A program made the translations under genes and the position numbers. A stretch of DNA of 33,702 nt from Candidatus Gastranaerophilales bacterium. GTDB lineage: Bacteria > Cyanobacteriota > Vampirovibrionia > Gastranaerophilales > Gastranaerophilaceae. The stretch's first letter is position 1, and each line of letters starts with the position of its first letter. The stretch covers positions 186,306-220,007 of the forward strand of contig CANQOQ010000002.1 in assembly GCA_947625495.1 (NCBI GenBank), in the 5' to 3' direction. This document shows, piece by piece, positions 7,512 through 16,024 of the stretch. The notes below the pieces were generated by a model, which saw nothing but the letters and a program-made list of their open reading frames with translations, made no database searches and was not told where the DNA came from.

Positions 7512-8486
7512 ATGGAATTGAAAATTAAATGTATTAATACAACAACCAGTTCAGACGGTTCACAATACGGTAAATTTGTTGTAGAACCTTTGGAAAAAGG
7601 CTTTGGTACAACAATAGGTAATGCACTCAGAAGAGTATTATTATCTTCATTAGAGGGTGCAGCTGTTACTTCTATCAGAATTGAAGGTATTACTCACGAA
7701 TACACATCAATCCCCGGTATTGTTGAAGATGCTATTGATATAATGTTGAACTTAAAAGGTTTGACAGTAAAAACAGAGGATAAAGACCCTCAGCATTTAA
7801 GACTCGAAGTAGACCGTCCGGGACCTGTTTTGGCAAGTGATTTACAGCTTCCTGCAGGTGTAAAGGTTGTAAACCCTGATTGGCACATTTGTACAATTTC
7901 AGAAGGCGGAAGTATTTCTGCCGATATAGTTGTTGAAACAGGCAAAGGCTACAGAACAGTTGATGTTCTTAAAGAAAATAAAGGTAATATGCCTATAGAT
8001 TTGTTACCTATTGATGCTTCGTTTATGCCTATTAAGAGAGTCAGCTACAATGTTGAAAACACACGTGTCGGTGATGTTGTAGACTATGATAAGTTAACTC
8101 TTGAAATATGGTCAAACGGAAGTATTGATGTATCAAGTGCTTTAAGCCAAGCTGCTAACCTGTTAATAGAACACTTTATGCAAATAGCTTCTATTACCGG
8201 TCAGCCTGCCGTATTAACAAGCCAGCACGTTGTAGAAGAAGTTGAAGAAGAAACACAAGCTCCCAGCATATCAATTGAAGACTTGGAACTTTCAGTAAGA
8301 GCTTACAATTGTTTAAAAAGAGCAAGTATTAATTCTTTAGCCGAACTGCTTAAGAAATCAGAACATGATTTATTAAACATTAAAAACTTCGGAAAGAAAT
8401 CTTCTGATGAAGTAATTGAAAAATTACATCAGGTCGGTTTGGAATTACAACCGAATCCGGAAGGTGTTGAGTTCGAAGAAGTTTAA
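7512..8486 (+). CDS. rpoA: RNA polymerase alpha subunit
   Basis: A 324-residue alpha subunit, which dimerises to start polymerase assembly and contacts promoter UP elements and activators. The N-terminal domain carries YGKFVVEPLEKGFGTTIGNALRRVLLSSLEG (written here only as its location, residues about 19-49); the linker is acidic (VEEVEEETQAP). The C-terminal domain has LELSVRAYNCLKRASINSL and FGKKSSDEVIEKL, the helix-hairpin-helix that binds DNA. Length is normal. It lies 19 nt after rpsD. Confidence 0.97.
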   Translation: MELKIKCINTTTSSDGSQYGKFVVEPLEKGFGTTIGNALRRVLLSSLEGAAVTSIRIEGITHEYTSIPGIVEDAIDIMLNLKGLTVKTEDKDPQHLRLEVDRPGPVLASDLQLPAGVKVVNPDWHICTISEGGSISADIVVETGKGYRTVDVLKENKGNMPIDLLPIDASFMPIKRVSYNVENTRVGDVVDYDKLTLEIWSNGSIDVSSALSQAANLLIEHFMQIASITGQPAVLTSQHVVEEVEEETQAPSISIEDLELSVRAYNCLKRASINSLAELLKKSEHDLLNIKNFGKKSSDEVIEKLHQVGLELQPNPEGVEFEEV

Positions 8487-8523
8487 AAATAAAAAAGTAT
8501 AATTTACAAAAGGAAAAATAAAA

Positions 8524-8952
8524 ATGAGACACCAATGCACAAGAAACAAACTCTCAAGACCGCAGGACCAAAGAAAAGCCCTGTTAAGGTCTTTAGCAAC
8601 AGAGTTATTCTTACATGGCGAAATCAAAACAACTGTTTCTAAAGCAAAAGCATTAAAACCTTATGCTGAAGAAATAATAACTCTTGCAAAAAGAGGCGAT
8701 TTACATGCAAGAAGACAAGCTGCAAAATTCATATTCAATGTAGAAACATCAAAGTTTGTTGACAGTAAAACAGGTGAAGTTTTTGAAGAATTGCAGGAAG
8801 GTAAAAAACTGGTACCTCAAACGGTTCTAAAGAAATTATTCTCTGAAATCGGCAAACAATATGAAAGCAGAAACGGCGGATATACAAGAATATATCACCT
8901 TCCGCCAAGACGCGGTGACGGCGTTGAAATGGCTTTAATCCAATTAGTATAA
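8524..8952 (+). CDS. rplQ: 50S ribosomal protein L17
   Basis: A 142-residue L17 located near the peptide exit tunnel. The start MRHQCTRNKLSRPQDQRKAL and KTTVSKAKALKPYAEEIITL are family marks, and the C-terminal RIYHLPPRRGDGVEMALIQL is typical. It is about 25 residues longer than the common 116-120; the extra part is an insertion (about 77-100: DSKTGEVFEELQEGKKLV). The stop TAA shares its last base with the truA ATG, indicating translational coupling. Confidence 0.95.
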   Translation: MRHQCTRNKLSRPQDQRKALLRSLATELFLHGEIKTTVSKAKALKPYAEEIITLAKRGDLHARRQAAKFIFNVETSKFVDSKTGEVFEELQEGKKLVPQTVLKKLFSEIGKQYESRNGGYTRIYHLPPRRGDGVEMALIQLV

Positions 8953-9752
8953 TGCAAAGATATTTACTTACATTAGAATATATTGGAACAGACTATCAAG
9001 GCAGTCAAAAACAACCAAAAAAAATGCTCAATACTACAAAGCCTGTAATAACAATTCAGGATGAGGTAGAAAAAGCAATCAGCACATTGACAAAAACAAA
9101 AATCAAAACAATATTCTCCGGCCGAACCGATGCCGGTGTTCACGCTAAAGGTCAAACTGCTCATTTCGAGACAGAGCTTGAACTAAATCCGAGTAAGTTC
9201 ATTAATTCGCTTAACGGGCTTCTTCCTAAAACAATAAGCGTTAAGGAGTTAAGAAAAGTTGAGAGAACATTCCACGCACAGAAAAGTGCGAAAGCAAGGT
9301 ATTACAGATATACTATTGCCAATAGAGTACAAAGAAGTGCGTGGGATGAAAATTGTTTGCTGGTTAGATTCCCCTTAAATATTGAGAGAATGAATAAATC
9401 TCTAGGTTATTTAATCGGGGAACATGATTTTACCGCTTTTAAAAAAGTAAGAACGACAAATCCCAGCAAGATATGCAAAATGTATATAGCAAAGGCGTTA
9501 AAAGACGGTGATTATGTATATATAGATTTTGCTGCGGACAGATTTTTGTACAATATGATCAGATCGATCGTCGGAACTCTCCTAATGATTGAAAAAGATT
9601 CTTTAGCACCTGAGGTGATGAAGGAAATTTTGGAGTCAAGGGATAGAACAAAAGCAGGTTCGACCATAAGCCCTGAGGGCTTAACATTAGTAAAAGTAAT
9701 ATATGACAATAATATAAATATGGAGAAAGCTTATGAAAACTTATTCAGCTAA
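8952..9752 (+). CDS. truA: tRNA pseudouridine(38-40) synthase
   Basis: A 266-residue TruA, which isomerises uridine to pseudouridine at positions 38-40 of the tRNA anticodon arm. The catalytic aspartate lies in [14 protein letters not shown] (about 55-68), followed by [16 protein letters not shown] and the C-terminal [13 protein letters not shown]. The N-terminus has an insertion ([18 protein letters not shown]) compared with many TruA. It overlaps rplQ by one base and rplM by 20 bp. The succession rplQ-truA-rplM-rpsI is a common arrangement in cyanobacteria and related groups. Confidence 0.95.
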   Translation: MQRYLLTLEYIGTDYQGSQKQPKKMLNTTKPVITIQDEVEKAISTLTKTKIKTIFSGRTDAGVHAKGQTAHFETELELNPSKFINSLNGLLPKTISVKELRKVERTFHAQKSAKARYYRYTIANRVQRSAWDENCLLVRFPLNIERMNKSLGYLIGEHDFTAFKKVRTTNPSKICKMYIAKALKDGDYVYIDFAADRFLYNMIRSIVGTLLMIEKDSLAPEVMKEILESRDRTKAGSTISPEGLTLVKVIYDNNINMEKAYENLFS

Positions 9753-10173
9753 ACCTCTTGAAGTAGAAAGGAAATGGTATTTGTTAGATGCCGAAGGTCA
9801 AACTTTAGGCAGACTCGCAGTACTTGCTGCAAATCTTTTAAGAGGGAAGCACAAACCACAATACACTCCTAACGTAGATACGGGTGATTTTGTTATAATC
9901 ATCAATGCTGCAAAGATAAGCGTTACGGGTAAAAAAGAAACAGATAAAATTTATTACCACCATACAGGATATCCGGGCGGTTTAAAATCAGCATCATTCA
10001 GAGAATTAATGGAAAAAGATGCAACTTTGGCTCTAGAAAAAGCTATAAAAGGCATGCTGCCTCATAATACTTTAGGTCAGGAACAATTTAATAAATTAAA
10101 AATATATGCAGGTTCAGAACATCCTCATGCTGCTCAAAAACCTGTTTTATATAATGAAACGGAGGCTAAATAA
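9733..10173 (+). CDS. rplM: 50S ribosomal protein L13
   Basis: A 146-residue L13, an early assembly protein of the 50S subunit. Family marks are [48 protein letters not shown] and the C-terminal [12 protein letters not shown]. The start lies inside truA (20 bp overlap) behind TATGGAGAAAGC. The stop TAA shares a base with the rpsI ATG. Confidence 0.96.
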   Translation: MKTYSAKPLEVERKWYLLDAEGQTLGRLAVLAANLLRGKHKPQYTPNVDTGDFVIIINAAKISVTGKKETDKIYYHHTGYPGGLKSASFRELMEKDATLALEKAIKGMLPHNTLGQEQFNKLKIYAGSEHPHAAQKPVLYNETEAK

Positions 10174-10568
10174 TGGCAAATAAAGAAGTTATGGCTACCG
10201 GAAGAAGAAAAACAGCTATTGCGGTTGTTAAACTTGTAAAAGGTAAAGGAAGAGTTTTTGTTAACGGTAAAACATTTGCTGATTATTTTGGCAACAGAGC
10301 TTCATTGGAAATGATGGTTTATAGACCTTTAGCTCTAACTGATAATCAAGAAAACTATGATGTAAGAGTTAAAACTGTAGGCGGCGGCGTTAGTGCTCAA
10401 GCTGGTGCTATCAGACACGGTATTTCAAGAGCTTTATTAAAGATTAATGAAGATTATAAATCAGTTTTAAAAACAGAAGGTTTATTAACAAGAGATGCTC
10501 GTGTTAAAGAACGTAAAAAATACGGACGTAAGAGAGCAAGAAAAAGATTCCAGTTCTCAAAACGTTAA
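10173..10568 (+). CDS. rpsI: 30S ribosomal protein S9
   Basis: A 131-residue S9 whose C-terminal tail reaches the P-site tRNA. Family marks are ATGRRKTAIAVVKL, a VFVNGKTFADYF block, TVGGGVSAQAGAIRHGISRA and the basic tail ending KKYGRKRARKRFQFSKR. It overlaps the rplM stop by one base (TAATG). It is the last gene of the operon and is followed after 18 nt by a strong terminator. Confidence 0.97.
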   Translation: MANKEVMATGRRKTAIAVVKLVKGKGRVFVNGKTFADYFGNRASLEMMVYRPLALTDNQENYDVRVKTVGGGVSAQAGAIRHGISRALLKINEDYKSVLKTEGLLTRDARVKERKKYGRKRARKRFQFSKR

Positions 10569-10586
10569 TATTTGGCAAATATCTGC

Positions 10587-10616
10587 AAAAAGAACTCCTT
10601 TGGGAGTTCTTTTTTT
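10587..10616 (+). terminator. Intrinsic terminator of ribosomal operon
   Basis: AAAAAGAACTCC, a TTTG loop and GGAGTTCT followed by eight further T residues: a 12-bp stem with U tract directly after rpsI. Confidence 0.9.
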
Positions 10617-10668
10617 GTCTGTTATTTAAAACTATTTTTGTGCTTATAGCCAAATAAATACTATCTGT

Positions 10669-10696
10669 TTGACATTTTTAGAAAAAAATTTAAAAT
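10669..10696 (+). promoter_or_regulatory. Promoter of gene 10719
   Basis: A perfect TTGACA (10669-10674), 16 nt, TAAAAT (10691-10696), followed by GGAGG and the start codon at 10719. Confidence 0.65.
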
Positions 10697-10718
10697 TTAA
10701 TATGGAGGTTGCTAAAAT

Positions 10719-11216
10719 ATGCATAGATACAGAGGCAGGTCAGGTATTAATATTAATTTATTATATCAATTGTTGATTCAGGTAGTTCCAAAAAAGGTTG
10801 CTGTTCTTATTATTGCTTTGATGATGGGAATTCCGATTCTTCTTTTTTTATTATTATATTTGAGTCCGTTTATTTTAAATTTGATACTTATGCCTGACGG
10901 TGTAAATAACAATTTAAAAACCGTACAAAAACAACTAAATAAAGCTGCAAGAATAGCAAACAAAGAATTTTTATATAATACATTTGATTCAAACGGACTG
11001 GCACAATATTTTGAAAAAGGTATAAAAAACTCAACAGCTCAAGATAATAAATTAAGTACTGATTTTGCACAAATTGAATTTTATGGCGATGGTTTATGTA
11101 TGACCCCAAAGTCCTGCACTGCAAAGTTTAATAATTCTACAGGGCACTATACTATATATTTAATAAATAACGGAAAAGGATTAATTAAAACTTCAGGATA
11201 TTCTTGGAGAAGTTAG
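10719..11216 (+). CDS. Membrane-anchored protein of unknown function
   Basis: A 165-residue protein with a basic N-terminus (HRYRGRSG), one long or two close hydrophobic segments (about 17-57: VAVLIIALMMGIPILLFLLL, then SPFILNLILM) and a soluble part of about 105 residues. The soluble part has an amphipathic helix with KTVQKQLNKAARIANKEF and a later CMTPKSC dicysteine motif, which could form a disulfide outside the membrane. I do not recognise a family. The layout (N-terminal helix, helical spine, small C-terminal domain) loosely recalls a pilin-like or minor exported protein, but no prepilin peptidase motif is visible. It is convergent with the EEP gene at 11237. Confidence 0.75.
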   Translation: MHRYRGRSGININLLYQLLIQVVPKKVAVLIIALMMGIPILLFLLLYLSPFILNLILMPDGVNNNLKTVQKQLNKAARIANKEFLYNTFDSNGLAQYFEKGIKNSTAQDNKLSTDFAQIEFYGDGLCMTPKSCTAKFNNSTGHYTIYLINNGKGLIKTSGYSWRS

Positions 11217-11236
11217 AAATACCCAAATTATATTAT

Positions 11237-12217
11237 TTATTTTGCTAAAGGAAATGTCAGTTCCGCAAAAACAGGGAAATGGTCAGAACCTATTTTGTTC
11301 CCGTTTTTATAACTTTTTACTTTTATATCTTCCGAGGTTAAAATATGCTCTAAAGTTACCCTTAAAAAAGCGGGATGAAAAGCACTCCAACTGCCGATAT
11401 GAATATTACCTTTTTTTGTTTGAGCATCATTTAACGGCAGGGATTTTATATATTTTTTATAAACGGGAGAAAATACCGTAGAATTTAAATCTCCTGCTAT
11501 TATTAAATTTTTATTTTCATGTTGGGCTATATAATTTATCTTTTTAAACATTTCATTTCTTCTTATAAAGTAATCTTTTTTTAAAGGCGGCAGTGTGTGA
11601 ATCGCATAAATATTAAAAACATTCTCGTCTTTTTGTATTTTTGCATTAATTACGGGCAGGTTATAGTCTGTCCAGTCCTCTATTGAAAAAATAATTATAG
11701 GAAATTTAGAATATAAAGCTATGCCAAAATTTCCTAAGTTTAAAGGATATTCTATGGTGTAAGGGTATTCCTTTTTAATTTTATTAAGTTCTTCAACCCA
11801 TATATCATTAACTTCCTGCATTATTAATATATCGGGCTTATTATTTTCAATCTCTTGAATTACTTTTGTGTAGTGCCAATTTGAAGTTAATACATTAAAT
11901 AATCCTATTTTTAAACTGTTTTCATAATTTACATCAGGTGTTCTTATAAAATACGGAATTAAATCAAATAGGTTTAAAAATATCAAAATCAAGGATAATA
12001 CAATTCCCGATATAAATTTTTTATTAAAAAATGAGATAAATATAATAAAAAATAAAACTGCACAATAAAAATATTGTAATTTAAAATGAGATAAAATTTC
12101 CGTAATATGGTTAATAAAAGGCAGAGAAGCAATAATATTTACAATAAAAAATATTATAAATAAAATAACTGTACGAAATTTTATAAAATTATATAATTTT
12201 TCTTTAAAATCATTCAT
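11237..12217 (-). CDS. Membrane protein with endonuclease/exonuclease/phosphatase (EEP) domain
   Basis: A 326-residue protein. Three hydrophobic segments lie at about 17-31, 50-64 and 70-90, and the EEP domain from about 102 to the end would lie outside the cytoplasm. Active-site features: N108, E135 (IMQEVND), H207 (IYAIHTLP), D243/N245 (IAGDLNST) and the terminal SDH at 311-313. The usual Asp before the His in the L-D-H-I motif is Glu (LEHIL, 289-293). Members cleave phosphodiesters or phosphoinositide-type substrates; the substrate here is unknown. I chose MNDFKEK at 12217, not the upstream ATG at 12295, because the promoter TATAAT lies between them. Confidence 0.85.
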   Translation of the reverse strand: MNDFKEKLYNFIKFRTVILFIIFFIVNIIASLPFINHITEILSHFKLQYFYCAVLFFIIFISFFNKKFISGIVLSLILIFLNLFDLIPYFIRTPDVNYENSLKIGLFNVLTSNWHYTKVIQEIENNKPDILIMQEVNDIWVEELNKIKKEYPYTIEYPLNLGNFGIALYSKFPIIIFSIEDWTDYNLPVINAKIQKDENVFNIYAIHTLPPLKKDYFIRRNEMFKKINYIAQHENKNLIIAGDLNSTVFSPVYKKYIKSLPLNDAQTKKGNIHIGSWSAFHPAFLRVTLEHILTSEDIKVKSYKNGNKIGSDHFPVFAELTFPLAK

Positions 12218-12224
12218 AACCCAA

Positions 12225-12255
12225 ATTATACCATTTTTAGCTAACACTGGTGCAA
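12225..12255 (-). promoter_or_regulatory. Promoter of the EEP gene
   Basis: Minus-strand TTGCAC (12250-12255), 19 nt spacer, TATAAT (12225-12230), 7 nt to the ATG at 12217. The segment TTAGCTAAAAATGGTATAAT is related to the poly-G promoters (TAAAAGTGGTATAAT) and to the region upstream of 24672. Confidence 0.5.
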
Positions 12256-12382
12256 TGAGGGAAAAACAGTAATGTAACAATATCTTTATATACATGTTTA
12301 AAATTTAAAAAAAACGGGAATATTATAATTAAGCCAAACTACGGACAATTTTATATAAATTAAATACGAATACAATATATAA

Positions 12383-12551
12383 ATTTTATAAAAAAACTAA
12401 GAATATTTATGAAAACTGTATGAAAATGACAGTGTAGATATTTTTGCCCCAAAAAGATGCGGTTAAAATCAAAATTTTTAACCCCAAAATAGTTACGACG
12501 CCACAATTGACGCCAATGTTATGGTGCAAAAAAACAGAAAGGGAAATTATT
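12383..12551 (+). ncRNA. Structured 5' leader, copy 1
   Basis: This is an untranslated leader ahead of the gene at 12552; the likely -10 is TACAAT at 12371-12376. Three hairpins: H1 ACTGT/ACAGT (12415-12419/12429-12433), H2 GGTTAAAA/TTTTAACC (12461-12468/12476-12483), H3 CGCCA/TGGTG (12511-12515/12522-12526). The ribosome-binding site AGAAAGGG follows H3. It is homologous to 23093-23252 and 24840-25005, with stem-preserving differences. The gap between the EEP gene and this gene (12218-12551) holds only the divergent promoters and this leader. Confidence 0.65.
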
Positions 12552-13427
12552 ATGGAAAATGTAAAAATGTCAAACATCAATTACTATGACTTTTCTTATG
12601 TAAATGCTGAAGATGTTATGCTCAGCGAAGATAAAACCGTTATTACAATATTAAATACCAGCGAGTTTTACAATTACACTCTATTTAATTCAAAAACAAG
12701 CTTGCAAACTGAAAATTGGATGAGCGGTTCAAAAGGTACAGTGATATTCTCCGATTTAGATCCGAAAATAGAATATGCCGTAAGAGTTCAAAGCCGTGAG
12801 GATATTCTTCCGATGCCGATTATTAAACCTGAAATTATTATCAACCCTACAATTCCGGTATTGGATGCGGATATTATTATACCTGCAAAAAAACCAACAT
12901 TTAACAGACTTAACGGCTGCGGTTCAATTTCAATTAAAGCTGATTCTAATCACGGTTATGCAATATTAAATGATAAAAATATGCCCTTAACTGATAAACA
13001 GCTTAAAAAATGGGGCATTAAAGTAACCAACAGCAAAGGGTTTTTAGTACCAAAAACAGATGACGGTTATTTCTTTACTACTAACACAATCATTAATTTT
13101 GAAGTTCCTGCAGGCGGTGAATATAAACTCGGCGGTAAGAATTTATCCAAAAAATACACTTTTATAAACGGCCCTACGTTTATTACTCCGGGAGTATATT
13201 ACAACGCATGGTACGGCTATGTCCCTCCGTATTTTGTAACTCAAAAAGGCAGTTACAATTTAATCATCGACCCTGCTTGTCAATATTCAAACTACTCATT
13301 ATACAATAGAGCAGGCCAGCATATATTAACGCAGGCAGATAAAGATAAAGACGGTTTAATTATATTTAAACACGTAAATCCCTCCGACAGCGTTATTGTC
13401 GGAAGCCCTATCCCAATTAAAGAATAA
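12552..13427 (+). CDS. Three-module beta-rich protein related to the 163-residue island family
   Basis: A 291-residue protein without signal peptide or membrane segment. It appears to be built from three related units: residues about 16-85 (NYTLFNSKTSLQTENW..GTVIFSDLDPKIEYAVR), about 125-165 (GYAILNDKNMPL..) and about 245-285 (NYSLYNRAGQHILT..GLIIFKHVNPSDSVIV). The pattern Y-x-L-[FY]-[ND]..G.[VI].F..[LV][DN]P is shared with the 163-residue paralogues and the gene at 13452 and would suit an Ig- or fibronectin-like beta fold. Function unknown. The start is ATG 12552 with AGAAAGGG upstream; the longer frame from 12444 translates the structured leader and was rejected. It is followed after 24 nt by the gene at 13452. 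Confidence 0.8.
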   Translation: MENVKMSNINYYDFSYVNAEDVMLSEDKTVITILNTSEFYNYTLFNSKTSLQTENWMSGSKGTVIFSDLDPKIEYAVRVQSREDILPMPIIKPEIIINPTIPVLDADIIIPAKKPTFNRLNGCGSISIKADSNHGYAILNDKNMPLTDKQLKKWGIKVTNSKGFLVPKTDDGYFFTTNTIINFEVPAGGEYKLGGKNLSKKYTFINGPTFITPGVYYNAWYGYVPPYFVTQKGSYNLIIDPACQYSNYSLYNRAGQHILTQADKDKDGLIIFKHVNPSDSVIVGSPIPIKE

Positions 13428-13451
13428 AACTATAAAGAAAGGAAACTTATT

Positions 13452-13778
13452 ATGAACAACAATAATAAAAAAAATAATAATGTATTTGATACTTCGTTTG
13501 TTAAACCTGAAGATGTATTCGTAAGCGAAGACAGAACACAAATTTCAATAATTGAAACTACATCAATGCATGAATACTGTTTATATGATGCGGAAACTAC
13601 AAAACAAGTTACCCCTTGGGTTAACGGAAGAGAAGGTCACGTTACATTTTCGGACTTAGACCCCGATAAAAGATATTCAATCAGGGTAAGATTGGCAAAT
13701 GATACTTCGAAAAAAGAAATACACTATATTCATTCTTTGCCTTTGGTTGACGATGATAAAAATAAAAAAGACGGTTAA
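13452..13778 (+). CDS. Single-module relative of 12552-13427
   Basis: A 108-residue protein starting with an Asn/Lys-rich run. It then closely parallels the N-terminal module of its upstream neighbour: a FVKPEDVFVSEDRTQISIIE region corresponds to YVNAEDVMLSEDKTVITIL, and HEYCLYDAETT..GHVTFSDLDPDKRYSIRVRL to the next block. It is therefore a tandem duplicate of that module. It has no signal peptide and ends in a short acidic/basic tail. It is cotranscribed with 12552 (24 nt gap, AGAAAGGAAAC ribosome-binding site) and ends at the family terminator. Function unknown. Confidence 0.8.
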   Translation: MNNNNKKNNNVFDTSFVKPEDVFVSEDRTQISIIETTSMHEYCLYDAETTKQVTPWVNGREGHVTFSDLDPDKRYSIRVRLANDTSKKEIHYIHSLPLVDDDKNKKDG

Positions 13779-13805
13779 AAATGAAAGGCATGGTACAAAG
13801 CTGAT

Positions 13806-13833
13806 AAAAAGCACCCTTTATAGGGTGCTTTTT
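13806..13833 (+). terminator. Family-type intrinsic terminator
   Basis: AAAAAGCACCC, loop TTTATA, GGGTGCTTTTT: an 11-bp stem that works on either strand. The preceding acaaagctgataaaaag is also shared by the other family members. Confidence 0.85.
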
Positions 13834-13874
13834 ATATTTGTTAAAGAGAACAAAGAAAAATACATAAAATTTTT

Positions 13875-15275
13875 TTATTTATTAGCTTTCAGTGATAAAA
13901 TAAATTCCTTTAAACTTTTTCTGATTGAATCAGCTGCTTCCATTTGGAATTTTTCTTCCTGCAAAAGCATATATTCTTGCGGGTATGTAAGGTATGCGAC
14001 TTCTGTTAAAGTGGAAACCGGGTCTGTTGCTCTATCAAGCACCAAACTCTTATAATTTAATCCGTCATCTTTCAATTTTAAATCATTTACGAGGTTATTT
14101 TTTATTATGAATGCTACATTTTTAGCATTGTAATTATAATAATATGTACCCGTTCCATGCTTAATATAAGGGTCTTCACCTTGAGGAAGCGAGTTATTAT
14201 GTATGCTGATTGAAATCAGAGCATCATTTTGTTTTGCCAAGTCAACTCTTTTATTTAAGTCAACAAAAACATCAGTATTTCTTGAGTATGAAACAATAGC
14301 TCCTTCTTCATTTTGCAATAAATCAATTAATTTAAGAGCTATAGCAAGATTAAATTTCTTTTCGGGGATTTTTGTAGGTCCTATTGCACCCGTATCTTTT
14401 CCGCCGTGACCCGCATCTATGAATATTCTTAAACCTTCGAGCGGTTTATCGGGATTTTTGATAAAAGGAGTTTTTGCGGTTTTAAAAATAAAGTCGCCGT
14501 TTGAATAGACCCCGTCATAGCCTAAAATAGTATCCTTAGAATTATAAGTGTATTCAAGATTGCGTTTTTCTGCTTCGGGCCCGCCATATACACCGTATAA
14601 AGTCAAATTTAAAGTTTTGTCATTTTGTTTAATAGTGTATAAAACAGGATATGATATTGCAAATTTAGTGTAATTATAAAGATTATCATAAGATTTCTCC
14701 GGAGCTGAAATTGTAATAGGCAGTCTGCTGTCTGTTGAAGTCGGGGTGGAAATGAAATTTTTATTAATCCAAAATTCTGTTTCGCCCGTTTCTTCTATTT
14801 TATAATAATCTCCCTGCTTGCCCGATAAATAAAGCACTATACCTTTGGGTAAATCAATAACACGGTTAGATTTTGCGCTTGCTTTTTCTCTTACGGGTGC
14901 ATAATTTTTTATCGTTTTTGCTGTCCAAATTGTATGAGGTTCTTTTGCAATAAAAGGCTGAACCTCCTCTTTGGGTTCTTCCATCCTTTTTATATTTATT
15001 ACTTTTGTTTTTTTAGCACCGTTTTTTTGAGTTTCTACAACCGTTATTTTATTATCACCCATTTTCAAAGGAATCGGGTGTACAAAAAAATCTTTCCAAA
15101 CCTTTACTTGCTGAGAGTTAATATGCACGGTTGATTCAGGCTTTACTGTCCCGTAAATTTGGGTAGAATCCGTATAAACGGTAGATGATTTACTTGAAGG
15201 TTTAACAATTTCAAGTGCAAAAGTTTGTGAAGTAAAAGCAAAAATTAAAGTTAAAATTAATAAAATCTTTTTCAT
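13875..15275 (-). CDS. Periplasmic N-acetylmuramoyl-L-alanine amidase (Amidase_3) with SH3-like domain
   Basis: A 466-residue exported amidase that removes stem peptides from peptidoglycan. There is a signal peptide (about 1-20, cleavage after TFA), an Ig-like domain (about 30-96), an SH3b-type domain (about 121-176: NYAPVREKASAKSNRVIDLP..) and a linker; the Amidase_3 domain spans about 281-466. Zinc and catalytic residues are visible: H290 (IDAGHGGKDTG), E305 (PEKKFNL), H359 (SISIHNNS), E425 (LTEVAYLTYPQE). The start is MKKILLILT at 15275: it gives a proper signal peptide, and the promoter lies just upstream. An upstream ATG at 15377 would precede the promoter. It is convergent with 13452. 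Confidence 0.93.
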   Translation of the reverse strand: MKKILLILTLIFAFTSQTFALEIVKPSSKSSTVYTDSTQIYGTVKPESTVHINSQQVKVWKDFFVHPIPLKMGDNKITVVETQKNGAKKTKVINIKRMEEPKEEVQPFIAKEPHTIWTAKTIKNYAPVREKASAKSNRVIDLPKGIVLYLSGKQGDYYKIEETGETEFWINKNFISTPTSTDSRLPITISAPEKSYDNLYNYTKFAISYPVLYTIKQNDKTLNLTLYGVYGGPEAEKRNLEYTYNSKDTILGYDGVYSNGDFIFKTAKTPFIKNPDKPLEGLRIFIDAGHGGKDTGAIGPTKIPEKKFNLAIALKLIDLLQNEEGAIVSYSRNTDVFVDLNKRVDLAKQNDALISISIHNNSLPQGEDPYIKHGTGTYYYNYNAKNVAFIIKNNLVNDLKLKDDGLNYKSLVLDRATDPVSTLTEVAYLTYPQEYMLLQEEKFQMEAADSIRKSLKEFILSLKANK

Positions 15276-15284
15276 AACAGATTT

Positions 15285-15314
15285 ATTATGAAATATTTTC
15301 AAACTATTTGTCAA
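15285..15314 (-). promoter_or_regulatory. Promoter of the amidase gene
   Basis: Minus-strand TTGACA (15309-15314), 18 nt, CATAAT (15285-15290), 9 nt to the ATG at 15275. Confidence 0.65.
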
Positions 15315-15405
15315 ATTTTTATATTTAAACAATTGTAAAATCATATTCAAAACTAAAAAATTCTGAAATAATAACAATGATAGTATAAGTTAAAGGACGA
15401 TGATT

Positions 15406-15897
15406 ATGGAACAAAATAAATTTTTAAATGATTCCCCTGAACAAGTTGTTGTAATTCCTTACCCACGAACCATCAGGATAACAGGTGTACAGCCGGAAAA
15501 AGCATACGGACTTTTTGACTCTGAAACAGGCACTCAAGTCACTGGGTTTAAAAAAGGTACAGACGGACAAGTTGAATTTGCCCGCTTAAACCCAAACAGA
15601 CACTATGACGTGGGTGCAATTGAAGGCATGGGAGATGAAAAACCGCAATTTGCAATTGCATGGAATCTAAATATGAAAGACAACACAGACGAAATATTAA
15701 AAAATTCAGGCAACTTACCTGTAGACTTTCCAAGCCCCTATGTAATAATAGACAACAATAATAAAAACAATGTTTTTAATATAGTTGATGATAAAGGTGA
15801 AACGGTAGGGCAAATTATGAATTTATCTCAGACGGGCGATAAACCCTTATTTGTACAAGTTTGGACTTTCAAAATGAAAGATGACACACAAAAATAA
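15406..15897 (+). CDS. Island paralogue family protein, copy A
   Basis: A 163-residue soluble protein and one of five close paralogues in the window (also at 17462, 19174, 23253, 25006). Conserved blocks: FLNxSPEQVVVIPxPRTI at the N-terminus, AYGLFDSETGTQVTGFKKGT near 28-47, VEFxxLxPxxHYDVGAIEGMGDEKP near 51-76, a divergent middle and a C-terminal NLSQTGDKP..WTFKMKDDTQK. It has no signal peptide, membrane helix or catalytic motif. The pattern suggests a small beta-sandwich; function unknown. I chose ATG 15406 because the AAAGGA spacing (8 nt) and the other copies start MNENKFLN or MEQNKILN; ATG 15400 is too close to the ribosome-binding site. It ends before a family terminator and faces the kelch gene at 16025. 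Confidence 0.85.
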   Translation: MEQNKFLNDSPEQVVVIPYPRTIRITGVQPEKAYGLFDSETGTQVTGFKKGTDGQVEFARLNPNRHYDVGAIEGMGDEKPQFAIAWNLNMKDNTDEILKNSGNLPVDFPSPYVIIDNNNKNNVFNIVDDKGETVGQIMNLSQTGDKPLFVQVWTFKMKDDTQK

Positions 15898-15918
15898 CAA
15901 ATTTGGAACAAAGTTGAT

Positions 15919-15946
15919 AAAAAGCACCCCAATGCGGGTGCTTTTT
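15919..15946 (+). terminator. Family-type intrinsic terminator
   Basis: AAAAAGCACCC, loop CAATGC, GGGTGCTTTTT after copy A. It is symmetric enough to serve the convergent kelch gene as well. Confidence 0.85.
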
Positions 15947-16024
15947 GGTTTTATTAATTTACAATTTTTTGTATTTTTATGAGTAATGGATTATGCTCCG
16001 CTAACCCGGCCTAATTGTTTTTCA

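Noticed and set aside
12444-12551. N-terminal extension of the gene at 12552
   Set aside because: The extension translates the structured leader; a proper ribosome-binding site precedes ATG 12552 and the homologous leaders at 23093 and 24840 are non-coding.
15276-15377. N-terminal extension of the amidase
   Set aside because: It would precede the TTGACA-18-CATAAT promoter and bury the signal peptide.
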